64,000 nucleotides of DNA from contig OY855914.1 of assembly GCA_963693305.1 (NCBI GenBank), forward strand, positions 23,658,972 to 23,722,971, given 5' to 3'. This stretch comes from Meandrina meandrites. Lineage: Eukaryota; Cnidaria; Anthozoa; Scleractinia; Meandrinidae. Positions 27,501-40,400 of the stretch are shown piece after piece. The position numbers and the translations under genes were made by a program. Position 1 is the stretch's first letter; each line of letters starts with the position of its first letter. The notes under the pieces were generated by a model, which did not search any database, was not told the origin of the DNA, and saw only the letters and a list, made by a program, of their open reading frames with translations.

Positions 27501-30500
27501 CTTGAGAAAGCACTGGCGATCAATATTGAAATTGGTGACAGAGAAGGAGAAGCAACAAATTACGGAAACCTAGGAACTGTGTTCCAATCTCTCGGTGACT
27601 ATGTCAAGGCTAAAGAATATCATGAGAAAGCACTGGCGATCAATATTGAAATTGGTGACAGAGACGGAGAAGCAACAAATTACGGAACCCTAGGAACTGT
27701 GTTTCAATCTCTCGGTGACTATGTCAAGGCTAAAGAATATCATGAGAAAGCACTGGCGAACAATATTGAAATTGGCTACAGAGTAGGAGAAGCAACAAAC
27801 TACGGAAACCTAGGAAATGTGTTTCGATCTCTCGGTGACTATGTCAAGGCTAAAGAATATCTCGAGAAAGCACTGGGGATCAATATTGAAATTGGTGACA
27901 GAGAAGGAGAAGCAACAAATTACGGAAACCTAGGAACCGTGTTTCAATCTCTCGGTGACTATGTCAAGGCTAAAGAATATTATGAGAAAGCACTGGCGAT
28001 CAACCTAGAAATTGGTGACAGAGCAGGAGAAGCAGCAAATTACGGAAACCTGGGAATTGTGTTTCAATCTCTCGGTGACTATGTCAAGGCTAAAGAATAT
28101 CTTGAGAAAGCACTGGCGATCAATATTGAAATTGGTGACAGAGAAGGAGAAGCAACAAATTACGGAAACCTAGGAACTGTGTTCCAATCTCTCGGTGACT
28201 ATGTCAAGGCTAAAGAATATCATGAGAAAGCACTGGCGATCAATATTGAAATTGGTGACAGAGACGGAGAAGCAACAAATTACGGAAACCTAGGAACTGT
28301 GTTTCAATCTCTCGGTGACTATGTCAAGGCTAAAGAATATCATGAGAAAGCACTGGCGAACAATATTGAAATTGGTTACAGAGCAGGAGAAGCAACAAAC
28401 TACGGAAACCTAGGAAATGTGTTTCGATCTCTCGGTGACTATGTCAAGGCTAAAGAATATCTCGAGAAAGCACTGGGGATCAATATTGAAATTGGTGACA
28501 GAGAAGGAGAAGCAAAAAATTACGGAAACCTAGGAACCGTGTTTCAATGTCTCGGTGACTATGTCAAGACTAAAGAATATTATGAGAAAGCACTTCCGAT
28601 CAACCTAGAAATTGGTGACAGAGCAGGAGAAGCAGCAAATTACGGAAACCTGGGAACTGTGTTTCAATATCTCGGTGACTATGTCAATGCTAAAGAATAC
28701 CATGAGAAATCACTTGCGACCAATATTGAAATTGGTAACAGACAACGAGAAGCAGCAAATTACGGAAACCTAGGAATCGTGTTTCAATCTCTTGTTGACT
28801 GTGTCAAGGCTAAAGAATATAATGAGAAAGCACTTGCGATCTCAAGGAAAATTAGGGACAAAGCAGGAGAAGCAGAAAATTACGCAAACCTGGGAAATGT
28901 GTATATTTGCCTTGGAAAATATGGAAAGAGCAAACATAATCTAGAGAAAGCACTCGCGATCGACATTAACATTGGTAGAAGAGCCAATGAAGGATCAAAT
29001 TACAGACTCCTTGGAAATGTTCATCTATCTCTTGGGGATAATATCAAGGCTAAAATGTTTTTTGAAAAAGCACTTGCAATCGCAACTGAAATTGGTGACA
29101 GACTAGAAGAAGCAGCCAGTTGCGTACAACTAGGAGAAGTGTTTAACTTACTCCATGAATACTTCAAAGCGGAAAAATATCTTGAGAAGGCACTTTCAAT
29201 AACGAAAGATGTTAAACACAATGAAACTGAGTACATTTGTTGTTACCAACTTGCATGGACGAAGTTATTGCAAGAGAAGTTCCAGGAAGCGGATTTCTAT
29301 CTCTTTCAAAGTATTGAAAAATGTGAAGATGTGAGATGTTTTAATGCAGACAACGATGAAATTAAGATATCCTTAGCAGACAAGCATACACTTCCCTACC
29401 AGTTACTCAGTGTATGGCTTTGTGAACGTGGAAATCCTAAAAGTGCTCTTTATGTTGAAGAGCTGGGACGAGCTAGAGCCCTAGCAGACTTGATGGCAAC
29501 TCAGTATTCCGCCGAAGAACATATGTCGGCTAACCCGAAATCATGGATTGGCATTGAAAATGCTATATTGAAAGAAAGCAACTGCACTTGTTTGTACATT
29601 TCTTACCATACCGACAGTGTGTTTTTGTGGATTCTCAAGACCAGCGGAGTCATTTCTTTCCGAGAAGTGACAGTGGATGAGAAGACACTTCACAAAAGAT
29701 TAGCAAGTCCAGCTAAAAATGTGGATGAATTTTTTGCTATCATGGCTAAAAGTTTTCGTAGCTTTGGTATTTTACCCGAGGAGGTTTGTGAAGATCGATC
29801 TTTAAATGACATTGAGCCGGGTCAATCTGATTCTTCTAAGAAAGAGAGTCTCGCAGTTTTGCGACATTCAAAGGAAGAGGATGATCCCGAACCGAGTTTA
29901 ACTTTGTTCCACGAAATGCTCATCAAACCTGTGTCCGACTTACTTGACGAGCCTGAAATCATCATTGTTCCTCATCGCAGCTTGTACCGTGTTCCATTTG
30001 CAGCTTTACTCGATAAAAGTGGGAGGTATTTATCAGAGACTTTTAAAATCCGCATCATTCCTTCATTGACGACCCTCAAGCTCATTCAGGACAGTCCTGC
30101 AGACTATCATAGTCAGACTGGTGCTCTGATAGTGGGTGATCCTGATGTTGGCGAGGTGATTTACAATGGACGTCTCAATAGGAACTTTGTACCATTGCCT
30201 GGTGCAAGAAAGGAAGCAAAGATGATTGGACGACTGCTAGGCGATCAACCTTTGCTAGGAAAAGAAGCAACGAAGCAGGCAGTACTTCAAAGGCTATCAT
30301 CAGTGAGTCTGATCCATTTTGCTGCACATGGTAATGCTGAAAGAGGAGAAATTGCCCTTGCCCCACCATGCTCCACTACTGAGATTCCAAAGGAAGACGA
30401 CTACCTTTTGAAAATGTCTGACATTTCACAAGTTCAACTGCGAGCGAAACTGGTAGTTCTAAGTTGCTGTCACAGTGCCCGTGGACAAATTAGGACCGAG

Positions 30501-32407
30501 GGAGCTGTTGGAATCGCTCGCGCGTTCTTAGGATCCGGTGCACGCTCAGTGTTGGTGGCACTGTGGGCCCTAGAAGACAGTGCAACAAAGCAGTTCATGA
30601 GTTGTTTTTACCATCACCTTGTTCGTGGAGAAAGTGCCAGTGAATCTCTTCACGAAGCCATGAAGTGGATGAGAGATAAGCAGTGGCTGAGAGGAAACGG
30701 CGTTTCCAAGGTTTCTGACTGGGCACCGTTTATGCTGATTGGAGATAACGTGACATTTGACTTTGGACTGTAATAGTAAGTTTAAAATAGCGAAGACAAA
30801 ACTTATGATTTTGGTCAGTTGTTTGCCTGTCTCAAAATTAAAGCCAGTTTTGTTTCTTTTATTACAAGTAACGAAGTCAGGACCAAAATCGTAACGTGCC
30901 GCTTTGAATTCCTATTTTTTTGATAACTGGTTTCAGTCCGAACCCATTTTTGTGAGGAGATTAGATCGCTTATTCATGTGATATTTTTTTTTTTGCCAAA
31001 GCCGCCTATGCATTTAGAAACAATTTCAAGGGACAAAAAGAAGTCTTTTCAAGTTAGGTAGTCCAGCTATTCCTTCTCTGGGATATCTCACGTCCAAACA
31101 TAAAGCAGTGTGTCGGGCCGACTTCACTACAGGCTAGGTTGGCTGATTGCAACTCGCACTGTTTTACTAAAGGGAAATCTGTTACATGATGTTAAGGCAA
31201 AGTTTTTATCGTTTTTCTTACATTCTGGTTTGTCTTTCTTTATGTTGTAGAAAGAAAAGACTTTGTCAATAGAGGAGACTATGGAGACAAAACCATGCAG
31301 TGGGCTAAAGAACTCCTGTGATTACAGAGGCTCTCAACATGGGGTTTCTTTGATGGTTGACGGTTATCGAAATGAAATTTCGCCCATGAATTAAACTTAT
31401 ATTAACTTTTGTGTTTTTAAATTTACTTTTGTGTTCTGGAGAATGTTTTGGTCTGTTTGTAATAAAATCATGTAATGTTTTTCAACGTACTATAAGACTT
31501 CTCATAATGTAGTAAATGATTAATAAAATATTAATATTTTGAAACCGGAAATACTGTCAGATGGAAAGACCAATAAGTGAGTTTTTGGGAGCAGAGAAAC
31601 TGGTTTACTAGTTAAAACAATTCTCTGAGAGCCAAACGTCCAAGATGAGCAGTGAAATCATGAGATGAACGAAAATATCTAAAAGACCTTTTTCCATTTT
31701 AGCCCAATCTGTTGATTGAGAGCCAAATAAACATATTCTGAAGTTTCAAAGTAATTCACTTTGCATTGCAAAGATATTGCAAGTTGAAAAATGCTTATTT
31801 TTGGCCTTGGGAAATTGTCGTCTTGTGGCGTCACTGTTGGTAAGCGATTGCGGTTAATTCAAAGCCGTTCAGTTCTGAAATAAACCTGGGTCGGTGACTT
31901 CGTTTTCAGCAGGAAATGATGTTGCTTCAGCAGAAATAAAAATGAAAAGCAACATTTTGCAACAATTTTGCCCTTCTGCCGTAGTACCAGCCTTTCTTTC
32001 GACGCAGCCATTCATGGTCAAAATAATCAAACCATGAGAAGTCCAACTATCTCCACCCAGACACCAAATTTCGTACACCCATTCGTATACTGAAACAAAA
32101 CTTTGTTTGCTGAACTCACCGCTCCACATTCACTATATTTTCTTAGCCAACAATATTCATGTCCTACAGTAAGGGAATCCACAGATCAATATAAATGGCT
32201 GTCAGTCAGGGGAAGCAGTGCCGAGATCAATATACGTCATTATTAAAAACTAGCAATGGTATATTGCAATTCCTTAGTTTTGATTGGTCAACAGGCAATG
32301 GTATATGAGCTCATATACCATTGACCACAATATCGTAGTTGATACGCGTCAACGAAAACAGCTGGGGAGCTGAAATATTGCAATTCTTTTGGGCGTTTTT
32401 AGTAAAA

Positions 32408-32441
<34 letters not shown>

Positions 32442-32461
32442 CGTTATAGCCAACTCGGCGC

Positions 32462-32496
<35 letters not shown>

Positions 32497-35400
32497 TTAA
32501 TTAATTGTTGCTTGGGATTATTGTCTACTGAAGACACAGGCATGTGACCTCATTCGCATGTCCAAGAAGCATACTAGATTTATTTTCTTATTCTATCCAG
32601 ACCACAGGGGGGGTACTCGAAGTATACATGACGGGGGGGGTCCGACGGGTCGGAGCTTCATATTGGAAACCGAAAAAAATACACAAGCCTGAAATTTCAG
32701 ACCCAAAAAATAGCTGGAATCAAAATTTCCAACCCAAAAAAATACAAGACTTAAATACCTCAATACTGATTATTTCAATTTCTAATGCATGATTTTGCAT
32801 TAATAAGCTTATGAAATTGGTATATCTGTTAATGTCTCTTCATCCTCCCTTCTACTCCACATTTAAAGACAACGAAAACCCGAAACGAAAAGTTCACTCG
32901 GAGATAAGACCAAAAACAATACGCGTATTTTTTGACCTAAAAAAATACAGGACAGATCTCTTGACCCAAAAAAAATACCGAGCGTGTAAATTTTCAACCC
33001 AAAAAAATACGTCGGACCCCCCCTGTCATGTATACTTCGAGTACCCCCCCCCCCCCCCCCCGGATCCAGACCACAGGTTAGGAAGATACGCCCTCTATAT
33101 ATCTGTTTAAAATACTAGCCATGGTATATTGCAATTCCCAAGTTTTGATTGGTTTACAGGCAATTGTTTATAATGAGCTCATATACAATGGACAACAAAT
33201 ATGGCAGGTGAACAAGTCAGTGAAAACAGGCAGGGAGCTCAAATATTGTAAGATAGCTAAGCGCACCACTCAACTCAGCGCTGATGGAATAATTGTTAAA
33301 TATCTTGCGCTGATGACGGTGCTATTCCCGTTACCAATCCCTTTGTACAACGCTTGTTATGAATGAAAGCGAGGCTCTCGCTTCCGCTTACATCGTGTGT
33401 TGGATTTTCACAAGAACATAGCTTTTCGATTTTGTCGTTTCTGTCGCTAAGCCCTGTCATTAGGAATAAAATCTCAACTCACCATCACCATAGCAGACCT
33501 CAGCTAAATCGGATTGGAAAGTGTGACGTGCAAACTTATGCATTCACCACGCCTAGGCCAAAAAATGTGCCCACAAGACAATTTTCATTGAATTGTTGTA
33601 CCAAAATTATGTACGCCTTATTGCAAACGTTAATTTTACTACTTCAAATATCTTATCAAAAATAAGTCGTTTCTAACAACATTAAATATTGTTACTAACC
33701 GTGTTTTTCATAAAAACAAAAGTGTCATGTTACAAACAAACAAAAGTACGCTTCTGAGTAAATATTTGTTAACGCTTTGTTAACAGTCACAAAATTACGT
33801 GTTGTCATGGTTTCGAATAGCCTGCGAACGCTGACGTATTTCCGGCTGTCGCCTGTCTCCGCGTTGTTTTCTCGGCGGAGACAAGCGACAGCCGGAAATA
33901 CGTTTGCGTTCGCAGGCTAGGTTTCGAATAGAGTAAAAACTACATTGTTGCTTCTTCCGGGCACGCCAGGTGTTAATCTTTTGCATTGATGAATATTTCA
34001 CATAAAAGAAAAGATCGCAAACGATACATGTTTGCTCAGGAATTTTTGAGAGTTTGTGGCAAGAAAACTTCCCAAATATTGTGGGAGACTCCGTGTCGCC
34101 CGCTGAAAATAATTTAATTCATTCGTAAAATTAGTCGTTTTGGCGTCTTGATCATTAGCGTTAATGTTTCACACATTTAATAATCTCGCTGACTTTTTCT
34201 TCAAATAACGGGTATTTGTGTTTATTTCGAATAGTTTTGCTGTTACTTAAGCAATGACGACGGCGACGCCGAGGACAACGCCTGGTGAAAAATGAGTTTA
34301 TATTTTACTCTAGAATCTCGCGATTATTCAGATGTATTCAGCGTATCTGTCTGTTTAAGAACTGGCTCAAGCTAAATGTGTAAAGAGAGCATTCTACTCC
34401 AAATAGAAAAATCAAAAATTTGCCGTCGTGGTTCACGTTGTCCAGAATACGCAGAATTGAGTCATTTCACGTTGTTCTTTTGCAGAGAACGGCTAGGAAA
34501 TGTACCAAGACTTCAAACGCACGTGCAGAGCTATTGTTCTGCTCATTAAACTTTTGTTTGGTGACGTTCTCGTTGCCGTTGCCGTCGTAGCTTGCTTAAG
34601 CTCCCTAATATTAAATCAACCACGATCGATACGGGCAACAGAATAAGAACTTGTCATTCCGTGACAATTAAATAATTGAATAAGTTTTTGTTTTTCAATG
34701 GAATGAAAATTTGCCTTTTGAACGAAACAAATCTTTGTTGAAAGAGTTCTGACGTGCACTCTTAAACATGCGCTAATAATTCTCTCCCGCTACCTAAAAT
34801 CCAATATCCAACAGCCCGAAACGTTTCTCAAAAAATTAACTCTTGCACGCATTGCGTGCCTATGTTTCGGAATATCCTGAAACACATGGATCACAGACGG
34901 CGGTATTTCATTTTCCCACGAAATTGAAAGGTGAAAAATTACAGTATATTGTTCGAATTAGTTTGCAATTTTGCAAACAAATAATAGAAAAAAGTGAATG
35001 AATGATTGAGTATGTAATGTTGGATTGTTATGATTATCTACTCGGCGTTCCCGTAGTCTTGAAAACGGGTTCTTAAGAGTAATTTGTTGGCAGTAAAAAA
35101 ACTTGAAAATCTTCTAAAAATCAGTTTTCCTTGCCTTGCCAATATTGAGGGTTTGAATTGGGTTTAACTGTTATCTGAGAATTGGTCTAAATTTTAACTG
35201 TCAGCTGAGAAACAGCCTTGGAGAGTTGGATTCCCTCTTTAAATAAAATTGTTATTATTACATCTTAGAAATGACGCGTTTGTAAGTCATAGCTGAAATA
35301 TATAAAATGTACTGCTAGCCGAGAAACCGGCGGCCTGGCCTGTAACTTTATGTGGTAGCTGAGATGAAATCGTCGAAAATTTAACCTCTTACGTCCCAAG

Positions 35401-37401
35401 AGTGAGCAACATCAAATTTCTCCTCACAATATCAATACTTAATCAAAAGAAAAGATTTGAGAATCAAAAAAATGATCATCAAAGGAAAATTGTTTTGATC
35501 TTGTAACAAATTCTCCCAGCTAATACCAGTAAGAAAATATATAGAGAGCAGTCAGGAGAATTTGTGTGTGGATATTGGGGCCTCAAGGGTTGACTCAAAA
35601 CTGAACCTGATTCTAGCTTCACCGTCGGCTCTTAGAATACTGAAGTGGTCTTTGTTAATTTTCTTTCGTTCTTTCTCTTTTTTTTCACGTTAGCAAAACT
35701 GCAATCCGCCTGAAATTCTTCATGTTTCTTCGTGACACCGCGGGTTTTCAGAAAATAATACTTGACACTAATATTAGAAATTACGCTGGAGTTTCGCTTC
35801 TTTCTGGATGTACAACCCAAGTATGAACTTCCGCTTGTTTTCTCCTTCAAAAAGACAGCGCTTTGTTGAACTTTAGCAGAATCTGTTTACATACTCGACT
35901 CCGACTAGTCTCCAAATCAATAACAAACGCTTTCAGTGTAAAAGAAAACTCACAAGGAAAATTGTGCTTGCCCATCTCGACACAATAAACCCAGACTGTG
36001 ATGCAGGTTAAAAAAGGAGTTTTAAAATTTCAGTATTTTAGAAAATGAAAAATCTGAAATGAAATCTAACTGAAAAGTTTCATTTTTGAACTTCTCAAAG
36101 CAACTCGTTTTACGGATATCCGCGGTATACGTATTTTTACTTTCCAAAGCTAACAGCATAAAATAAGCCTGACAGTAAAGCTCACTCCATATACAAGACA
36201 TACAAGCTGGGAAATACGTGTTGGTCTTTATCAGTCATTCATTTCAACTGACTTTGGCGTGGTGAGTAAAACTTCTCTTGTATTGTGTGCATTAACAGAG
36301 GGGGACATTGAGGCTACGGGGTATTGCGGTACTGAGCAATTCTTCATGCAGTAGTTCGGTAATTTCAATCTTTAATTGCGGTATTGTATTTTTCGCACCT
36401 GCGGTATGAGTTTTCTTTACGTTTATTTGGAAGCGGTGCTGCAATTTCATTGTTTTAAAGACCAGTTTAAAGACCAGTCGTGCCATTAATCAGTTCACGG
36501 TCTCGCCGCTCGTTTTTGCTTCGATTTTAATTTGCCCTTGCAACAACGAAACCGTCAGCTCATGCAGACTAACTATGACATTGCGTTATTTGCCGATTTT
36601 TCGGTATTGTGGTGTTCGGCCCACAATGTCCCCCTCTTTATCATGGTTGCCAGTTTCACTTAATAGCGAAATAACTTTTTATTTTTTCACCAAGAGATTT
36701 ATACACGAAACTAGCCATTGTAATAAGTTTTAAGTGAAATGTGTACGTAGTTTAAAAAGCCCGTGCTAACAGTTCATCCATATATGTGTGATCATTCATG
36801 AATGGTCACTCACTCCAGCGTTAAAAGGAGCTTTGCTGAGAATATTTTTCAAAAGTGGGAAAAAACCATAATTCGAAGTAAACAAGCAGCATGTTTACGA
36901 CTGAGGTAGTTGTCAATCTTAAAAGATGGATTACGAAAGACAAACTAGTAAAAAATTGCCATTTTTTTCAAGATATAGTCACTTTTCGTGGCGGAACCCC
37001 TTTAACGGGATTCCAATTTCTTCATGAAAAGTTTTCGTGTAGCCAAAGTTTATTCGTACATTCCAACATTTGTGAATTGAGCCGCAAAAATGAAATGCCG
37101 AGTGTAAATTGAAAGAAATCAACTCGTACTCTCGTAATGGATTCATCGCCAGAATTGCAGAACACAATGCTATTTGTATTCACAGAAGAGCGCGGAGACA
37201 AGGCAAGGTTTTGTAACGGCATTTCAAATCTACTCATTATATCTCTTTGAAACAGTGCAGTAAAAGAAGAAATGAAAAGCACTTAGAAGCAATATAATAT
37301 AGAGATTCCATGTGAATTCCAGAGTTCTTTAGTATGTGTTTTATTGTTCATTAAAATACTTTGGTTTACAAGAAGAAGAAAGCAACCGTAAACCAAGATA
37401 A

Positions 37402-37444
<43 letters not shown>

Positions 37445-40400
37445 GACGAATCGAGAAAGACATCCAAAAAATACGTGGAGAGATCTCAATCCTAACTGAA
37501 ATCCTCCAAGGAAGACGTGTTAAGGAGAAGAAAAGAAGAGCTCTCATGAGAAAATATAAGATCAAATCCAACGACGACATCCCACCTGTCACGGAAAAAC
37601 TGAAACAACAACTATTAGCGAAATCCCAGAGAATAAGACGCTTTGAGAAACGACGAAAGTTTTACTCCCAGAACAAAATGTTCAAAGAAAACACCAAAAG
37701 ATTCTATCGTGAACTTGGGAAAAAGACCATCGAAATCTCCGAACCACCCGGGAAAGAAGCTCTTGAAAACTTCTGGTCTAATATCTGGGAGAAGGTAAAA
37801 CGTCACAATGAGAGAGCAGAGTGGATAAAACAAATAGAGAATGATAACCAACAAACGCCCACTCAGGAATGGCTGGAAATATCCATTGCTGAAACAACAT
37901 CTGCGATCAAAAAATCCAGCAACTGGAAAGCTCCTGGGATTGATGGAATAGCAAACTTCTGGATTAAACATCTGACAGCCTTACACGAAGATCTGACTAA
38001 TGCCTACAACACCTGCATCGAAAACACAGAGGAATGCCCAAACTGGCTAACAACTGGTATCACTTACCTCCTCCCAAAAACCGAGGACACGGCAAACCCC
38101 AAAAACTACAGGCCCATCACTTGTCTTCCTACAATGTACAAGATCTTAACATCAATCTTGTCAGCTAGATGTTATAGCCACCTTGAGAACTACAACTTAC
38201 TACCGTCCGAACAAAAAGGCTGCAGAAAAGGGAGCTACGGCTGTAAGGACCAACTCCTCATAAACAAAGCTATATTGGAAGATATGAAGACGAGAAAGAA
38301 AAACCTGAGTACAGCTTGGGTAGACTACAAGAAAGCTTTTGACTCCGTTCCCCACAGCTGGATATTAAAATGTCTTGAAATCTACAAGATATCACCAAAA
38401 ATGAAAGATTTTATCAAAGCAAGTATGACCAAATGGAAAACAACCCTCACGCTTAACCATAACAAGGGAACAATATCTTCTCGTGAAATAAAAATAAACA
38501 GTGGTATCTTTCAAGGAGATTCCCTCTCGCCTCTCCTTTTCTGCATAGCTTTAGCACCTTTATCCTCTCTCTTAAATGAGAGTAACTACGGATACAAAAT
38601 AAGCAACGCAAACATCACTCACCTGTTTTACATGGACGATCTGAAAACCTATGCCAAGTCTGATGAAGACCAGAAAGGCCTACTTAAAATTGTCAAAGGC
38701 TTCAGTGATGATATAAGAATGGAATTTGGGCTAGACAAGTGCGCCAAAGCTACATTCAAACGAGGCAAATTGGCGAAAACCGAAAACATTGAACTCGATG
38801 TTGGTACCACCATACAAGACCTCGACCAGGAAGGCACCTACAAATACCTTGGTGTGAATGAAGGAGATGGGATCCAACATGCAAAGATGAAAGAGAAAAT
38901 CCAGAAAGAGTACTACCGTCGAATTCGCCTGGTGCTCAAATCCGAACTTAATGCTGCCAACAGAATTGACGCAATCAACACTCTTGCTGTCCCAGTCGTC
39001 ACTTATAGTTTCAACATCATAAACTGGAGAATGGAAGAACTTATGAAGTTAGACAGAAAAACAAGGAAGTTCTTGACGATGGCAAAAATGCACCACCCAA
39101 AAGCTGACGTGGACAGGCTATATATCCCTAGAAAGGCAGGTGGAAGGGGTCTTGTACAATTAGAAATTACCTACAAAACAACTACAATTGGCCTAAACAC
39201 ATATCTCAACAACAAAGATGATAACCTCCTCAAAATTGCGAGAGATCATGACAGCGGCAAGAAAACAATGTCCATACACCACCAAGCCGAAAAATACGGG
39301 CGAGAACTCAGCTTACCAGAAGCTGAAGTGGTAGAGAATGAGCCAGCCACGGACTATGCCCGAAGGGTCAAGCTGAAAGCCAAACACCAAACTTTAGAAC
39401 AACTCAAGAGCAAATGGGAAGAAAAGCCTTTGCATGGTCAGTACCCAAAAAGAACAAAAGAGAAGGATGTAGACCAAGACAAAACCCACAATTGGCTGAG
39501 TACACCTGGCCTCAAATCAGAAACAGAAGGTTTCATTATTGCCGCCCAAGATCAATGCATTAAGACCAACTACTACCGAAACAAGATCCTGAAAGATGGC
39601 ACTGACCCAATGTGCAGAATCTGTGGGAAATTTCAAGAAACAGTTGACCACCTTGTCTCTGGATGCCCTGAACTTGCCAAGACAGAGTACATGCAAAGAC
39701 ACAATAAAGCTGCAGCATATCTCCACTGGACAATATGCAAACACTATAACATCAAAGTACAAGATAAACACTACGAACATGAACCAGCTACTGTGACAGA
39801 AAACCAAACAGCGACTATACTTTGGGACATGCCAATCCAAACCGACAAAGAGATTAAAGCAAACAGACCAGACATAGTGGTGAAAGACAAGAAGGAAAGA
39901 ACCTGTCTGTTTATCGATATGTCCATCCCCACAGAAAGGAACACCTCCTTGAAAACAATGGAAAAACTCACAAAGTACAAAGATCTTGAGATTGAAATCG
40001 AGAAAATGTGGGGAATGAAAACAACAACTGTCCCAGTGATCATTGGAGCTTTCGGGCTTGTCAAGAAGGGAACAGAAAACTACATCAGCAAGATCCCAGG
40101 CAATATTAGAATAACAGAGCTACAGAAGACCGTCCTCCTTGGAACTGCTCACATACTTAGGAGGACCCTATCCATCAAGTAATCCAAGAGGAGGACGCTA
40201 TCCATCAAGTAATCCAGCAGACTTATGACTGCCCTAGGCTCATGGATTGAACTCGGCACCATAAGTTAAAAATGGCAAGACTTTAAGGAATTATAGCAAT
40301 AATAATAATAATAATAGCTGTAATAATAATAAGAAGAATAGCTGTACGAATCTTAAATAATAATAATAATAATAATAACTTTACGAGTGAGAACGTTCAA

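Larger units (their letters stand above)
19172..33482. repeat. Inner duplication, unit 1
   Basis: From cagacctcagctaa at 19172 the sequence is collinear with unit 2 starting at about 33493. Unit 1 ends at 33478-33482 with CTCAC, the complement of the GTGAG donor of the FSIP1 exon at 49689-49735. The exon itself is missing from unit 1. It carries TPR-CHAT gene 1. Insertions unique to it include the foldback element 22971-24831, a SINE near 25360-25560 and the element 32609-33063. Confidence 0.92.

Noticed and set aside
27355..27573. ORFs in alternative frames of the TPR arrays (also 44981-45217 and 29021-29236)
   Set aside because: They are shadows of the repeat; their apparent repetition follows from the 120-nt period.
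27061..29220. Regular 120-nt repeats resembling a CRISPR-like array
   Set aside because: Units are contiguous with no unique spacers and encode 40-aa TPR motifs in one long reading frame of a eukaryotic gene.
32811..33110. 99-codon ORF in the unit 1 insertion
   Set aside because: It lies inside a TIR element with repeated aaaaaaatac motifs and ends in a proline run caused by the C tract.
39517..39840. Minus-strand ORFs opposite the LINE (also 37615-37971 and 39771-40064)
   Set aside because: They are the antisense of a convincing RT/RLE coding sequence and show no domain of their own.
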